64,000 nt of DNA from Marmoricola sp. OAE513 (GTDB lineage: Bacteria > Actinomycetota > Actinomycetes > Propionibacteriales > Nocardioidaceae): positions 2,790,001 to 2,854,000 of the forward strand of contig NZ_JBEPOC010000001.1 of the NCBI RefSeq assembly GCF_040546585.1, read 5' to 3'. The notes below the pieces were generated by a model. That model searched no databases. It was not told the DNA's origin and saw nothing but the letters and a program-made list of their open reading frames with translations. A program made the position numbers and the translations under genes. Of the stretch, positions 24,804 to 32,884 are shown piece after piece; the first letter of the stretch is position 1, and each line of letters begins with the position of its first letter.

Positions 24804-25181
24804 TCAGGCGTCGTCGGCCGCGGGCGGCTCGTCGGAGATCTGACGCAGCGTCGCGACCATCCGGCACTCGGGCCAGTGCTTCGCGTGCAGGTCGGCGAAC
24901 TCCTGCTGACCGGCGATGGCGTCCTCGAGGTTGTCGTACTGCAGGATCGCGAAGCCGCCCGCGACCTCCTTGGACTCGGCGTACGGGCCGTCGACGCGGG
25001 TGGTCTCGCCGTTCTTCACGACGAAGTTCACGGCGTCCTCGGTGCCGTAGAGGCCGCCGCCGTCGAGGAAGACGCCCTTCGCGGCCTGCTCGCCGATGTA
25101 GGTGTCCATCGCGTCGAACAGCGCCTGCGGCGGCATGCCCTGGCCTTCTTCCATCCGTACGAATCCCATGAAACGCGGCAT
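24804..25181 (-). CDS. YCII/DGPF-family protein paired with the ECF sigma factor
   Basis: A 125-residue ferredoxin-like-fold protein from ATG 25181 with an AGGA site. MPRFMGFVRMEEG opens it and VDGPYAESKEVAGGFAILQ carries the family DGPxxExKE-type motif. These small proteins are the hallmark partners of ECF42 sigmas; their activity is not established. It lies first in the transcript from promoter copy B and is followed after 49 bases by the sigma gene, suggesting positive autoregulation. Confidence 0.92.
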   Translation of the reverse strand: MPRFMGFVRMEEGQGMPPQALFDAMDTYIGEQAAKGVFLDGGGLYGTEDAVNFVVKNGETTRVDGPYAESKEVAGGFAILQYDNLEDAIAGQQEFADLHAKHWPECRMVATLRQISDEPPAADDA

Positions 25182-25222
25182 GTCGATCAGTCCTTCATCT
25201 GGTGGGGGAGTTGCTCTGTGCA

Positions 25223-25256
25223 CGTACGTCGAACGGGGAACACGGCCTTCGACATC
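25223..25256 (-). promoter_or_regulatory. Predicted ECF42-type promoter, copy B
   Basis: In minus-strand sense: GATGTCGA, 13 bases, then CGTTCGACGTACG, 42 bases upstream of the YCII start. Both blocks and the spacing are the same as in copy A. Confidence 0.8.
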
Positions 25257-25270
25257 GGCCAAGACTTTTT

Positions 25271-25942
25271 TCAGACCTCGTAGATGTACCTGCTCGTCGG
25301 CACCAGGTCCAGGCCCTGGTCGGCGCCGAACCGGGCGACGCTGGTCATCAGCTTCGTGATCCGGCGGTCCAGTTCCTCGTCGTCCCCGCCGCTGCCGTAG
25401 AAGGCGTGCACGTCGGTCATCCCGGCCATCAGGAACAGCTCCTCCACGATCGCCGAGATCACCGGCGCGCCCGGGGTAAGCGCCTCGAGGACGACGTTCT
25501 GGATGTAGCCGAAGGTGTGCTGGGTCTCCGAGGCGATCGGGGTGTGGCTGCCGAGCCAGATCGCCAGGTACTCCTCCTGCGACATGCCTTCAGGCTTGCG
25601 CAGGACAGCGATGTTCGCGAGCGCGTCGTGCCGCTCGCCGGCGGGCACGGCCGGCGGCTCGACCGGGCGGTGCTCCTCGACGCGGTAGACGTGGGTCGGG
25701 GCCGGCAGGGTCGTGAGCGCGACCAGGGTCGCAGCGGCGTCCTCGGTCCACACCGTGACGAAGCCGGTGATCGCTGCTCCCGCACCGTCGCCGGGCCCGA
25801 ACCGCAGGGCCGGAGCGACGTCCGCGTCGTCGGTGTTCACCTGGAGACCGGTGGCGCCGGACGCCGCGAGCCGGGCGTGCAGGTCCGGGTCGTGCAGGAC
25901 GGTGGGCTCGGCACCGTAGAGGACAGCGATCAACTTGGTCAC
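25271..25942 (-). CDS. EthD-domain protein
   Basis: A 223-residue protein containing two ferredoxin-like halves. The C-terminal half shows the EthD pattern (ANIAVLRKPEGMSQEEYLAIWLGSHTPIASE), found in accessory proteins of ether degradation and in dimeric alpha-beta barrel oxygenase-like proteins. The N-terminal half is a weaker repeat. The GTG start is at 25942. It ends 15 bases before the ECF promoter copy B, so it is not under that promoter and has its own upstream region. Confidence 0.82.
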   Translation of the reverse strand: MTKLIAVLYGAEPTVLHDPDLHARLAASGATGLQVNTDDADVAPALRFGPGDGAGAAITGFVTVWTEDAAATLVALTTLPAPTHVYRVEEHRPVEPPAVPAGERHDALANIAVLRKPEGMSQEEYLAIWLGSHTPIASETQHTFGYIQNVVLEALTPGAPVISAIVEELFLMAGMTDVHAFYGSGGDDEELDRRITKLMTSVARFGADQGLDLVPTSRYIYEV

Positions 25943-25997
25943 GCGAGAAATTTAGGCGTATCGGGGTGGCGCGGCACGTGAGCCGCCCCCTGGGACG

Positions 25998-26037
25998 CCG
26001 ACAGCCAGCCGGACCTCGCGGTCGGGCTGGCTGTCGG
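25998..26037 (-). terminator. Terminator after the small secreted protein gene
   Basis: Perfect 13-bp arms CCGACAGCCAGCC (25998-26010) and GGCTGGCTGTCGG (26025-26037), extended by three pairs past a mismatch, lie 13 bases downstream of the stop at 26050. Confidence 0.8.
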
Positions 26038-26049
26038 TTCGAGCAGGTG

Positions 26050-26340
26050 TCAGGCGGCGGCGGGGTGTGCTGCCAGGCACTTGTTCAGGCGCTCGTTCGC
26101 GTGGCGGACACGCTGGGCCTGGGCCTTCTTGGCCTTCTTGTTCTTCTTGGTCGGGTGCGCCGCGAACTTCGCCTTCAGCGCGTCCAGCTTGGCGGTGGCC
26201 TTGTCGACCTGGGCCTGCTGGGTTGCGCACGGCGCGTTCGAGGGTCCCTTCGCGATCGCAGACGGTGCTGCGACGGCCGCGAACGACCCGAAGGCCAGAG
26301 TCGTGGCGAGAGCGACGGCAGAGGTGCGGAACGCGTTCAT
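26050..26340 (-). CDS. Small secreted basic helical protein
   Basis: A 96-residue exported protein with a signal peptide ending near AIAKG. The mature part is about 65 residues: a charged helix, a very basic centre (PTKKNKKAKKAQ) and two Cys residues (ATQ-type PCATQQ and NKCLAAH) that can form one disulphide bridging the helices. The role is unknown; nucleic acid or wall binding would suit the charge. An AGGA site precedes the ATG at 26340 and a good terminator follows. Confidence 0.8.
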   Translation of the reverse strand: MNAFRTSAVALATTLAFGSFAAVAAPSAIAKGPSNAPCATQQAQVDKATAKLDALKAKFAAHPTKKNKKAKKAQAQRVRHANERLNKCLAAHPAAA

Positions 26341-26450
26341 AGAAAGTCCTCGTGGGGCTAGTCGAGCAAGGGTGTGAAATGAGGCACATGCCTCAAACTG
26401 CTCAGCGGCACCCACGCCGAAAACATCACTGAGCCGGTGGGAAACGCAGG

Positions 26451-26840
26451 TCAGGTCAGGGTCCCCGGGTCTTCCGGTACGTCGACCGAGTGCTCGACGA
26501 GGTGCTCCAGCGGAACAAGCTCCAAGGCCCGAGCGCTGGTGGCACTGAGCACGACCGGTGCCGCGACCCCGTCGGCGTACGCCTGGTGCCAGCGCGCCGT
26601 CACCACGCACCAGCGGTCGCCCGGGACCAGGCCCGGGAACTGCCACTCCGGTCGTGGGGTGATCAGGTCGTTGCCGGTCGCGCGCTGGTGCTCGAGGAAC
26701 TCGGCGGTCATCACGGCGCAGACCGCGTGCAGCCCGACGTCCTCGGGTCCGCAGGTGCAGGTGCTGTCCCGGTAGAAGCCGGTGACCGGGTCGGAGCCGC
26801 ACGGCTCGAGCCCGCCGCCCAGCACGTTGCTCTCCGTCAT
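26451..26840 (-). CDS. DUF2237-family Cys-rich protein
   Basis: A 129-residue cytoplasmic protein closely matching the DUF2237 pattern: NVLGGGLEPC, DPVTGFYRDSTC, GPEDVGLHAVCAVMT, FLEHQRATGNDLITPRPEWQFPGLVPGDRWCV. Four conserved Cys residues suggest metal binding, but the activity is unknown. The start at ATG 26840 gives proper spacing from AAAGGG; a GTG at 26846 is also possible. It diverges from the MBL-fold gene at 26903. Confidence 0.9.
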   Translation of the reverse strand: MTESNVLGGGLEPCGSDPVTGFYRDSTCTCGPEDVGLHAVCAVMTAEFLEHQRATGNDLITPRPEWQFPGLVPGDRWCVVTARWHQAYADGVAAPVVLSATSARALELVPLEHLVEHSVDVPEDPGTLT

Positions 26841-26902
26841 GTTCACGACCCTTTCACGAGTCGGCTCGGGAATGGCTACCGACGTGGGCGCATTATGGAG
26901 TC

Positions 26903-28057
26903 GTGAGCAGACCCCGCCTCCCGATCCTTGCCGCCGCCCTGGGCGCGGCGGCCGTTCTCGTGTCCCCGGTCGCCAACGCGACCCGCGGTCTGCGCCGCTC
27001 GATGGGCGCCGACCCGGAGGGTGACCCGCGTGTCACCGGATCTCCGCAGTGGCAAGGCGGAGGCTTCCAGAACCGACTCGAGTCGCACGTGCTGCCCAGC
27101 AGCGGCAGCCAGGGGTCGATGGCCGTGGACTTCGCCAAGAAGGGCGACATCGGCCGCCCCGCCAAGCCGGTCCCGCTGGTCACCCCGGCACTGCCCGAGA
27201 AGGCGTCCGACTTCGCTGCGACGTGGCTCGGGCACGCGACCGTCCTGCTCGAGCTCAACGGCCACTGGGTGCTCACCGATCCCGTGTGGAGCGACCGGGT
27301 CTCCCCGTCGGCCACCGTCGGACCCAAGCGCAGCCACCCGGTCCCGATGGAGCTCGCCGACCTGCCGGCCCTCTCGGCCGTGCTGATCTCTCACGACCAC
27401 TACGACCACCTCGACACCGCGACGATCGACTGGCTGACCGAGTACCAGTCGATGCCGATCGTGGTGCCGCTCGGTATCGGCGCCCACCTGCGTGCCTGGG
27501 GTGTGCCCGAGGAGCGGATCGTCGAGCTCGACTGGGACGAGTCGCACACCGTCGTCCGGCCGGGTCTGTCCGACCTGGTCCTGACCTGCACCGAGGCCCG
27601 GCACTTCTCGGGTCGCGGCTTCACCCGCAACAAGACCCTGTGGTCCTCGTGGGTGGTCGCTTCCGGCACGGGCGAGGAGCGCCGCAGCGTGTTCTTCGGC
27701 GGCGACACCGGCTACACCCCGGCCTTCGCCGACATCGGGGACCAGCACGGCCCGTTCGACCTGACCGTGCTGCCGATCGGTGCCTACGACACCCGTTGGT
27801 CCGACATCCACATGAACCCCGCCGAGGCGGTCCAGACGCACCTCGACGTGCACGGCGACCTGCTGCTGCCGATCCACTGGGGCACCTTCGACCTCGCCTT
27901 CCACAGCTGGTCGGCGCCCGTCGAGTGGTTGGTCGAGGACGCCGCTACCCGGGACGTGGTGCTGGCGCTGCCGAGGCCGGGGGAGCGGTTCGACCGCTCG
28001 ACCGCTCCGAGCGCCGCCTGGTGGCGCGAGGTGGCGAAGGAATCGCGGGCGAGTTGA
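26903..28057 (+). CDS. MBL-fold hydrolase, NAPE-PLD/UlaG-like, membrane-anchored or exported
   Basis: A 384-residue metallo-beta-lactamase-fold enzyme. An N-terminal hydrophobic segment (about 8-25) acts as signal or anchor. WLGHATVLLEL and the metal motif SHDHYDHLD (HxHxDH) come next, then a second His in EARHFSGRG, Asp in FFGGDTGYTP, and final His in IHWGTFDL. This order fits phospholipase-D-like MBL enzymes (NAPE-PLD family), suggesting a phosphodiester or lipid substrate outside the membrane. The start is GTG 26903. Confidence 0.9.
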   Translation: MSRPRLPILAAALGAAAVLVSPVANATRGLRRSMGADPEGDPRVTGSPQWQGGGFQNRLESHVLPSSGSQGSMAVDFAKKGDIGRPAKPVPLVTPALPEKASDFAATWLGHATVLLELNGHWVLTDPVWSDRVSPSATVGPKRSHPVPMELADLPALSAVLISHDHYDHLDTATIDWLTEYQSMPIVVPLGIGAHLRAWGVPEERIVELDWDESHTVVRPGLSDLVLTCTEARHFSGRGFTRNKTLWSSWVVASGTGEERRSVFFGGDTGYTPAFADIGDQHGPFDLTVLPIGAYDTRWSDIHMNPAEAVQTHLDVHGDLLLPIHWGTFDLAFHSWSAPVEWLVEDAATRDVVLALPRPGERFDRSTAPSAAWWREVAKESRAS

Positions 28058-28061
28058 TCAG

Positions 28062-28454
28062 TCAGTCGGATCGCTTGGCAAGTCGGTAAACCCCGTAGAT
28101 GACGCCCAGGATCACATCGACAACCATCCAAAAGACGATGATCAGGACAACGCCGATGGCTGTTCCCGTGTCTGCTGCATCGTTGCAAGTCTCGGCGTCC
28201 AGTACGCCACAGTCGTCCGGCTGTCCGGAGCCGGTCGAGGCACCGGCAATGATCCAGATGATGAAGAGCACCTGGATGGCGAGAAAGAACCAAAGGAAAA
28301 TCTTGCGCTTCTTCTTCGCGGGTGCAGGTGCTCCGGACGGCACAGGGGGCGCCGGCGGCGCACTAGGACGAACTTGATCCGTCCAGGCCGCTCCGTCCCA
28401 GTAGCGCTCCTGGCCACCGTCGACGGGATACCAACCTTGAGGCGTCTGAGTCAT
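28062..28454 (-). CDS. DUF2510-domain membrane protein
   Basis: A 130-residue protein. GWYPVDGGQERYWDGAAWTDQ (residues 7-27) is the DUF2510 domain common at the N-terminus of actinobacterial membrane proteins. A Pro-rich linker, a basic KKKRK stretch and two TM helices (about 52-70 and 98-120) follow, with two Cys in the outside loop (DDCGVLDAETC). Base composition is lower in GC than neighbouring genes. It converges with the MBL gene and ends 4 bases from it. Confidence 0.82.
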   Translation of the reverse strand: MTQTPQGWYPVDGGQERYWDGAAWTDQVRPSAPPAPPVPSGAPAPAKKKRKIFLWFFLAIQVLFIIWIIAGASTGSGQPDDCGVLDAETCNDAADTGTAIGVVLIIVFWMVVDVILGVIYGVYRLAKRSD

Positions 28455-28626
28455 GAGAATCTCCTGGCTAGGCGTTCGGGGGAACCTAGTACTTGCCGTG
28501 ACCTTGGTATAGGCGTTAGGTGCGAATGGGCGCTTAAGTCCGATCTTGGAGTTTTAGTCGTCCAGACCAGTTAGACAAGCGTGCGCGGCCGTCGGCGTCG
28601 GTGCGCGCGACTAGGCTGGACCTGAC

Positions 28627-31122
28627 ATGAGCATGCAGTTCCCGATCCCCGGCCTTCCTGCGGCCGAGCCCGCCGAGGAGACCCCCGTCAAGCGCCGCCG
28701 CCCGAGCCGGGACGAGCTGCTCGAGGGGTTGAACGAACCGCAGCGCCAAGCCGTCGTCCACGAGGGTGCCCCGCTGCTGGTCGTCGCCGGCGCCGGCTCC
28801 GGCAAGACCCGGGTGCTGACCCGACGGATCGCCTGGCTGATCTCCGAGCGCCACGCGCACCCGGGCTCGGTGCTGGCGATCACCTTCACCAACAAGGCTG
28901 CGGCCGAGATGCGCGAGCGCGTCGAGGACCTGGTCGGCAACCGCGCGAAGATCATGTGGGTCAGCACGTTCCACTCGGCCTGCGTGCGGATCCTGCGCAA
29001 GGAGATCACCCAGTTCGCCGCGGTCGGGCTGGACTTCAAGTCGAGCTTCACGATCTACGACGCTGCCGACTCCAAGCGCCTGATGACGCTGGTCTGCCGC
29101 GACCTCGACCTGGACACCAAGCGGTTCCAGCCGCGCGCGATCCTGAACTGGATCTCGAACGCGAAGAACGAGCTCCAGGACTTCGAGGAGGCGGCGAAGG
29201 ATGCCCGCAACGTCCAGGAGGAGACCTACGCGGCGGCGTACAAGCTCTACCAGGAGCGGTTGCGGCAGGCGAACGCGCTCGACTTCGACGACCTGCTGAT
29301 GATGACCGTCGTGCTGTTCCGGACCTTCCCGGAGGTGCGCGAGTCCTGGCGGCGCCGGTTCCGCCACGTCCTGGTGGACGAGTACCAGGACACCAACCAC
29401 GCCCAGTACGCCCTGATCCACGAGCTCTGCGCCGACGTGATGGAGGAGCTCACCGACACGGAGTCCTCGGCGGAGCGGGTGCCGCCGGCGGAGCTGATGG
29501 TGGTCGGTGACGCGGACCAGTCGATCTACGCGTTCCGCGGCGCCAACATCCGCAACATCATGGACTTCGAGCAGGACTTCCCGAACGCCGCGACCGTGCT
29601 GCTCGAGCAGAACTACCGGTCAACCCAGACGATCCTCACCGCCGCCAACGCGGTGATCGGGCACAACGAGGGCCGTACGCCGAAGAGGCTGTGGAGCGAT
29701 GCCGGCGACGGCGCCAAGATCATCGGGTACGTCGGCGACGACGAGCGCGACGAGGCCCGGTTCGTCGCCGAGGAGATCGACCGGCTGACCGACGAGGGCA
29801 GTGCCCGGCCCGGTGACGTCGCGGTCTTCTACCGGACCAACGCCCAGTCCCGGATCTACGAGGAGGTCTTCATCCGCGTCGGGATGGCCTACAAGGTCGT
29901 CGGCGGGGTCCGGTTCTACGAGCGCAAGGAGGTCCGCGACGCGCTGGCCTACCTGCGCACGCTCGCGAACCCCGCGGACCAGGTCTCGCTGCGCCGGATC
30001 CTCAACACCCCCAAGCGCGGCATCGGCGACCGGGCCGAGGCCATGGTCGACGCGTTCGCCACCCGCGAGCGGATCACCTTCTGGGAGGCGCTGCAGCGCG
30101 CGTCCGAGGCACCGGGCATCGCCAGCCGCTCGCTGAACGCGATCAACGGCTTCGTCGAGGTCATCGAGCAGCTCCAGTCGATGGTCGCCGCGGGGGAGCG
30201 CGTCGACGTGGTCCTGGAGGCCACGCTGACCCGCAGTGGTTACCTCAAGGAGCTCGAGGAGTCCGAGGACCCGCAGGACGAGACCCGGGTGGAGAACCTC
30301 GCCGAGCTCGTCGCGGTCGCCCGGGAGTTCGCCGACGACCCGCTGCTCGGGCCGAGCGCCGACCCGTTGGACGTGCTCGACGACGAGGGCGAAGGGGTCG
30401 CCCCGGCCGACCTGCCGGCGCCGGGCCTCGACGACTTCCTGGAGCGGGTCGCCCTGGTGGCCGATTCCGACCAGATCCCGGACGCGCCCGAGGGAGAGGA
30501 CGCTCCGGGCGTGGTCACGATGATGACGCTGCACACCGCCAAGGGACTGGAGTTCCCGGTCGTCTTCCTCACCGGGCTGGAGGACGGGATCTTCCCGCAC
30601 ATGCGCTCGCTCAACGACAAGCCCGAGCTCGAGGAGGAGCGCCGCCTCGCGTACGTCGGCGTCACCCGGGCCCGCGAACGGCTCTACGTCTCCCGCGCGG
30701 TGGTGCGCTCGGCGTGGGGTGCCCCCTCGCACAACCCAGCCTCACGCTTCCTCGACGAGCTCCCGGTCGACCTCGTGGACTGGAAGCGCACCGAAGCCGA
30801 CCAGACCCGTTGGGTCCGGCAGGACTTCTCCTCCTCGGAATCCGGGTACGCCGGCAACGGCACGCTGACCGGCCGCGGTCGCCAGCAGATGGCGAACCGG
30901 TTCTCCAGCACCTCGGCTGCCGCCGACGCCTCGAAGAAGGCGATGGCCGGTCGGGAGATCCCGAACCTGTCCCCGGGCGACCGGGTCACCCACGACACCT
31001 TCGGCCTCGGCACGGTCGTCAGCGTGGAGGGCGCGGCCGACAAGGCCGTCGCGAGCATCGACTTCGGCGCGGACGGCGTGAAGCGTCTGCTGCTGAGGTA
31101 CGCGCCGGTCGAGAAGCTCTAG
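28627..31122 (+). CDS. pcrA: ATP-dependent DNA helicase PcrA/UvrD1
   Basis: An 831-residue SF1A helicase for repair and replication restart. Motif I VVAGAGSGKTR, Ia ITFTNKAAAEMRER, II VDEYQDTNHAQY, III VVGDADQSIYAFRGA, IV VLLEQNYRST, V MTLHTAKGLEFPVVFLTG, and VI AYVGVTRARERLYV are all intact. The C-terminal Tudor-like domain (NLSPGDRVTHDTFGLGTV, last 55 residues) is the RNA polymerase/Ku-interacting part of actinobacterial UvrD1. It starts at ATG 28627. It is convergent with the M23 peptidase, as I recall for M. tuberculosis. Confidence 0.97.
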   Translation: MSMQFPIPGLPAAEPAEETPVKRRRPSRDELLEGLNEPQRQAVVHEGAPLLVVAGAGSGKTRVLTRRIAWLISERHAHPGSVLAITFTNKAAAEMRERVEDLVGNRAKIMWVSTFHSACVRILRKEITQFAAVGLDFKSSFTIYDAADSKRLMTLVCRDLDLDTKRFQPRAILNWISNAKNELQDFEEAAKDARNVQEETYAAAYKLYQERLRQANALDFDDLLMMTVVLFRTFPEVRESWRRRFRHVLVDEYQDTNHAQYALIHELCADVMEELTDTESSAERVPPAELMVVGDADQSIYAFRGANIRNIMDFEQDFPNAATVLLEQNYRSTQTILTAANAVIGHNEGRTPKRLWSDAGDGAKIIGYVGDDERDEARFVAEEIDRLTDEGSARPGDVAVFYRTNAQSRIYEEVFIRVGMAYKVVGGVRFYERKEVRDALAYLRTLANPADQVSLRRILNTPKRGIGDRAEAMVDAFATRERITFWEALQRASEAPGIASRSLNAINGFVEVIEQLQSMVAAGERVDVVLEATLTRSGYLKELEESEDPQDETRVENLAELVAVAREFADDPLLGPSADPLDVLDDEGEGVAPADLPAPGLDDFLERVALVADSDQIPDAPEGEDAPGVVTMMTLHTAKGLEFPVVFLTGLEDGIFPHMRSLNDKPELEEERRLAYVGVTRARERLYVSRAVVRSAWGAPSHNPASRFLDELPVDLVDWKRTEADQTRWVRQDFSSSESGYAGNGTLTGRGRQQMANRFSSTSAAADASKKAMAGREIPNLSPGDRVTHDTFGLGTVVSVEGAADKAVASIDFGADGVKRLLLRYAPVEKL

Positions 31123-31178
31123 AGTCCCGGTCGTCGAGGGCCCCGAGACGTGACCGACGCGCAGTCTGTGCCGGGATC

Positions 31179-31253
31179 GCCGACACGTCGCTTCTGTGCA
31201 CGTCCACCTCGTCGCTGCGCCCCGGTGGGCATGCACAGAACCGACGGGTCGGC
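31179..31253. repeat. Large intergenic palindrome, element 1
   Basis: 22-base arms (31179-31200 and 31232-31253) differ at only two positions; both inner ends read TGTGCA/TGCACA, with a 31-base spacer. It lies between convergent pcrA and the M23 gene, so it may end both transcripts. It is related in layout to elements 2 and 3. Confidence 0.75.
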
Positions 31254-31288
31254 TCGGTTCCACTGCGTGACGCCGAAGCGCTTCGCGC

Positions 31289-32143
31289 TTAGGGCGTCAC
31301 TCCGTGGAACAGGAACGCCGGGTACGGGTCGACCGGGTCTCCGCCTCCGGGGCGGACCTCGATGTGCACGTGCGGGCCGGTGACGTTGCCGGTCGAACCG
31401 ACCCGTCCGATCTGGGTGCCCTGGACGACCTTGTCGCCGACGTTCACGCCGATCTCGGACTGGTGGCAGTACCAGATCTCGGTGCCGTCCGGCAGCGTCT
31501 GGATGGTCTGGTTGCCGTAGGAACCCTCGTACCCGGTCGAGGTGATCACGCCGTTCGCGACGGCGTAGATCGGCGTCCCGCTGGGAGCCGCGAAGTCCAG
31601 ACCCGTGTGGTAGTGCGACCACAGGCCGCTGGACTGACCGAAGCGGGCGGTGAGGTGGTAGCCGCGCGTCGGCAGGACCCAGAGGTTCTTCGCGATCTGG
31701 TCGGCACGCTTCTCCGCGGAGGCGGCCAGTGCGGCGAGGTTCGCATCACGCTGCTGAGCCTTGGCCTCGACGGTGGCGGAGAGCTCCTGGTCGAGGGTGT
31801 CCTCGAGAGCCTTGCGCTCGGTGTCGCGGCTGATGGCCTGGGACCGCGGGTCGTTGCCCGCGAAGTTGAAGGCGTCGGTACCGCTGAACGTCTCGGTCTT
31901 GCCCGAGGAGAGCTGCAGGTCGCCGGCCTGACCCGGACCCATCACCACGGTGCCGCTGACGGCGGCTGCGATCGCGACGACGCCGACGACCGTCGGGATG
32001 GCCGGGATCTTCCGGAACGGGTTGACGGCCTTCTGGGCGCGGGTGGCCTTGCGGCGGCCCGCCGCACGGGTGCCGCGGACCGGGGTCGTCGCGCCCTCGG
32101 CTCCAACGGAGCCGGCGCGATGATCTGCCCGGTGGTTGCCCAT
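31289..32143 (-). CDS. M23-family peptidoglycan endopeptidase, membrane anchored
   Basis: A 284-residue LytM-type zinc endopeptidase. The basic cytoplasmic N-terminus (1-47) is followed by one TM (about 50-68), a coiled-coil stalk (105-150, rich in Ala, Glu and Arg) and the catalytic domain. Zinc ligands are visible as HYHTGLD (H-xxx-D) and GPHVHIEV (HxH). It probably cleaves peptide cross-links during growth or division. It is divergent from the B12-binding protein; the 194-base gap carries an imperfect operator region (GTGACC-N19-GGTCAC at 32172-32202). Confidence 0.93.
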   Translation of the reverse strand: MGNHRADHRAGSVGAEGATTPVRGTRAAGRRKATRAQKAVNPFRKIPAIPTVVGVVAIAAAVSGTVVMGPGQAGDLQLSSGKTETFSGTDAFNFAGNDPRSQAISRDTERKALEDTLDQELSATVEAKAQQRDANLAALAASAEKRADQIAKNLWVLPTRGYHLTARFGQSSGLWSHYHTGLDFAAPSGTPIYAVANGVITSTGYEGSYGNQTIQTLPDGTEIWYCHQSEIGVNVGDKVVQGTQIGRVGSTGNVTGPHVHIEVRPGGGDPVDPYPAFLFHGVTP

Positions 32144-32287
32144 GCCGTCCTTCGGTTGCCCAGAGTGCGTAGTGACCGGCCAAACAGTAACGGAACGGTC
32201 ACAGGGGGGTGAAATCGGTGCCTAGACCAATTCCCGGAAGTTCAACGATCCACCGTGCACGGAGTCACACAGATCACTACAAGCAAC

Positions 32288-32305
32288 TAGTAGGGCCCCC
32301 TACTA
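32288..32305. promoter_or_regulatory. 18-bp palindrome upstream of the B12-binding protein gene
   Basis: TAGTAGGG-CC-CCCTACTA has perfect 8-bp arms. It is 33 bases before the ATG at 32338, where an operator would overlap a promoter. Confidence 0.6.
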
Positions 32306-32337
32306 TCTCGTGCCTCCCAGGCGATAGCCTCGGCGCC

Positions 32338-32727
32338 ATGTTGCGAATCGTTGTCGCCAAGCCGGGCCTGGACGGGCATGACCGCGGAGCCAAGGTCGTC
32401 GCCCGGGCTCTGCGCGACGCCGGCCACGAAGTGATCTACACGGGACTGCACCAGACGCCCGAGCAGATCGTGGAGACGGCGATCCAGGAGGACGCAGACC
32501 TGATCGGCCTCTCGGTGCTCTCCGGAGCGCACATGACCCAGTTCCGCCGGCTCGTCGAGCTGCTCGCCGAGCGGGACTCCAGTGACATCGTCGTCTTCGG
32601 CGGCGGGATCGTTCCCGACGAAGACCTCCCCGCGCTGAACGAGATGGGCGTCGCCAAGATCTTCACCCCCGGTGCCACCACCACGGAGATCACCGACTGG
32701 GTGACCGAGCAGTTCCCGGAGGACTGA
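32338..32727 (+). CDS. Stand-alone cobalamin-binding protein, methylmalonyl-CoA mutase small-domain type
   Basis: A 129-residue Rossmann-like B12 domain. GLDGHDRGAKVVARAL contains the base-off DxHxxG motif with the Co-ligating His; GLSVLSGAH supplies the SxL loop, and VFGGGIVPDED the GG that cradles the cofactor tail. Single-domain proteins of this kind form heterodimeric mutases with a separate TIM-barrel subunit, which is not in this window. Its position before sucCD fits succinyl-CoA metabolism. It starts at ATG 32338. Confidence 0.92.
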   Translation: MLRIVVAKPGLDGHDRGAKVVARALRDAGHEVIYTGLHQTPEQIVETAIQEDADLIGLSVLSGAHMTQFRRLVELLAERDSSDIVVFGGGIVPDEDLPALNEMGVAKIFTPGATTTEITDWVTEQFPED

Positions 32728-32884
32728 TAACCCAACTCGTCGGTAACGTGCTGCGGGTCACTGTCCACCTGCTGCCCCGGAATCGCTAACCCGAAGTCAA
32801 CGGGTTTATGGTGCTCGATGCGTCCCGCTCTGGATCTCTGGCCGGGCCGGCGCTCTCACAGACATCTAGTGGATGGGTAAAACC

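Noticed and set aside
32144-32337. Possible c-di-AMP (ydaO) riboswitch before the M23 endopeptidase
   Set aside because: Some wall hydrolases have one, but I could not find the conserved paired blocks of that class on the minus strand here.
32788-32806. AACCCG/CGGGTT inverted repeat upstream of sucC
   Set aside because: Only 6-bp arms in a GC-rich gap; not distinguishable from chance.
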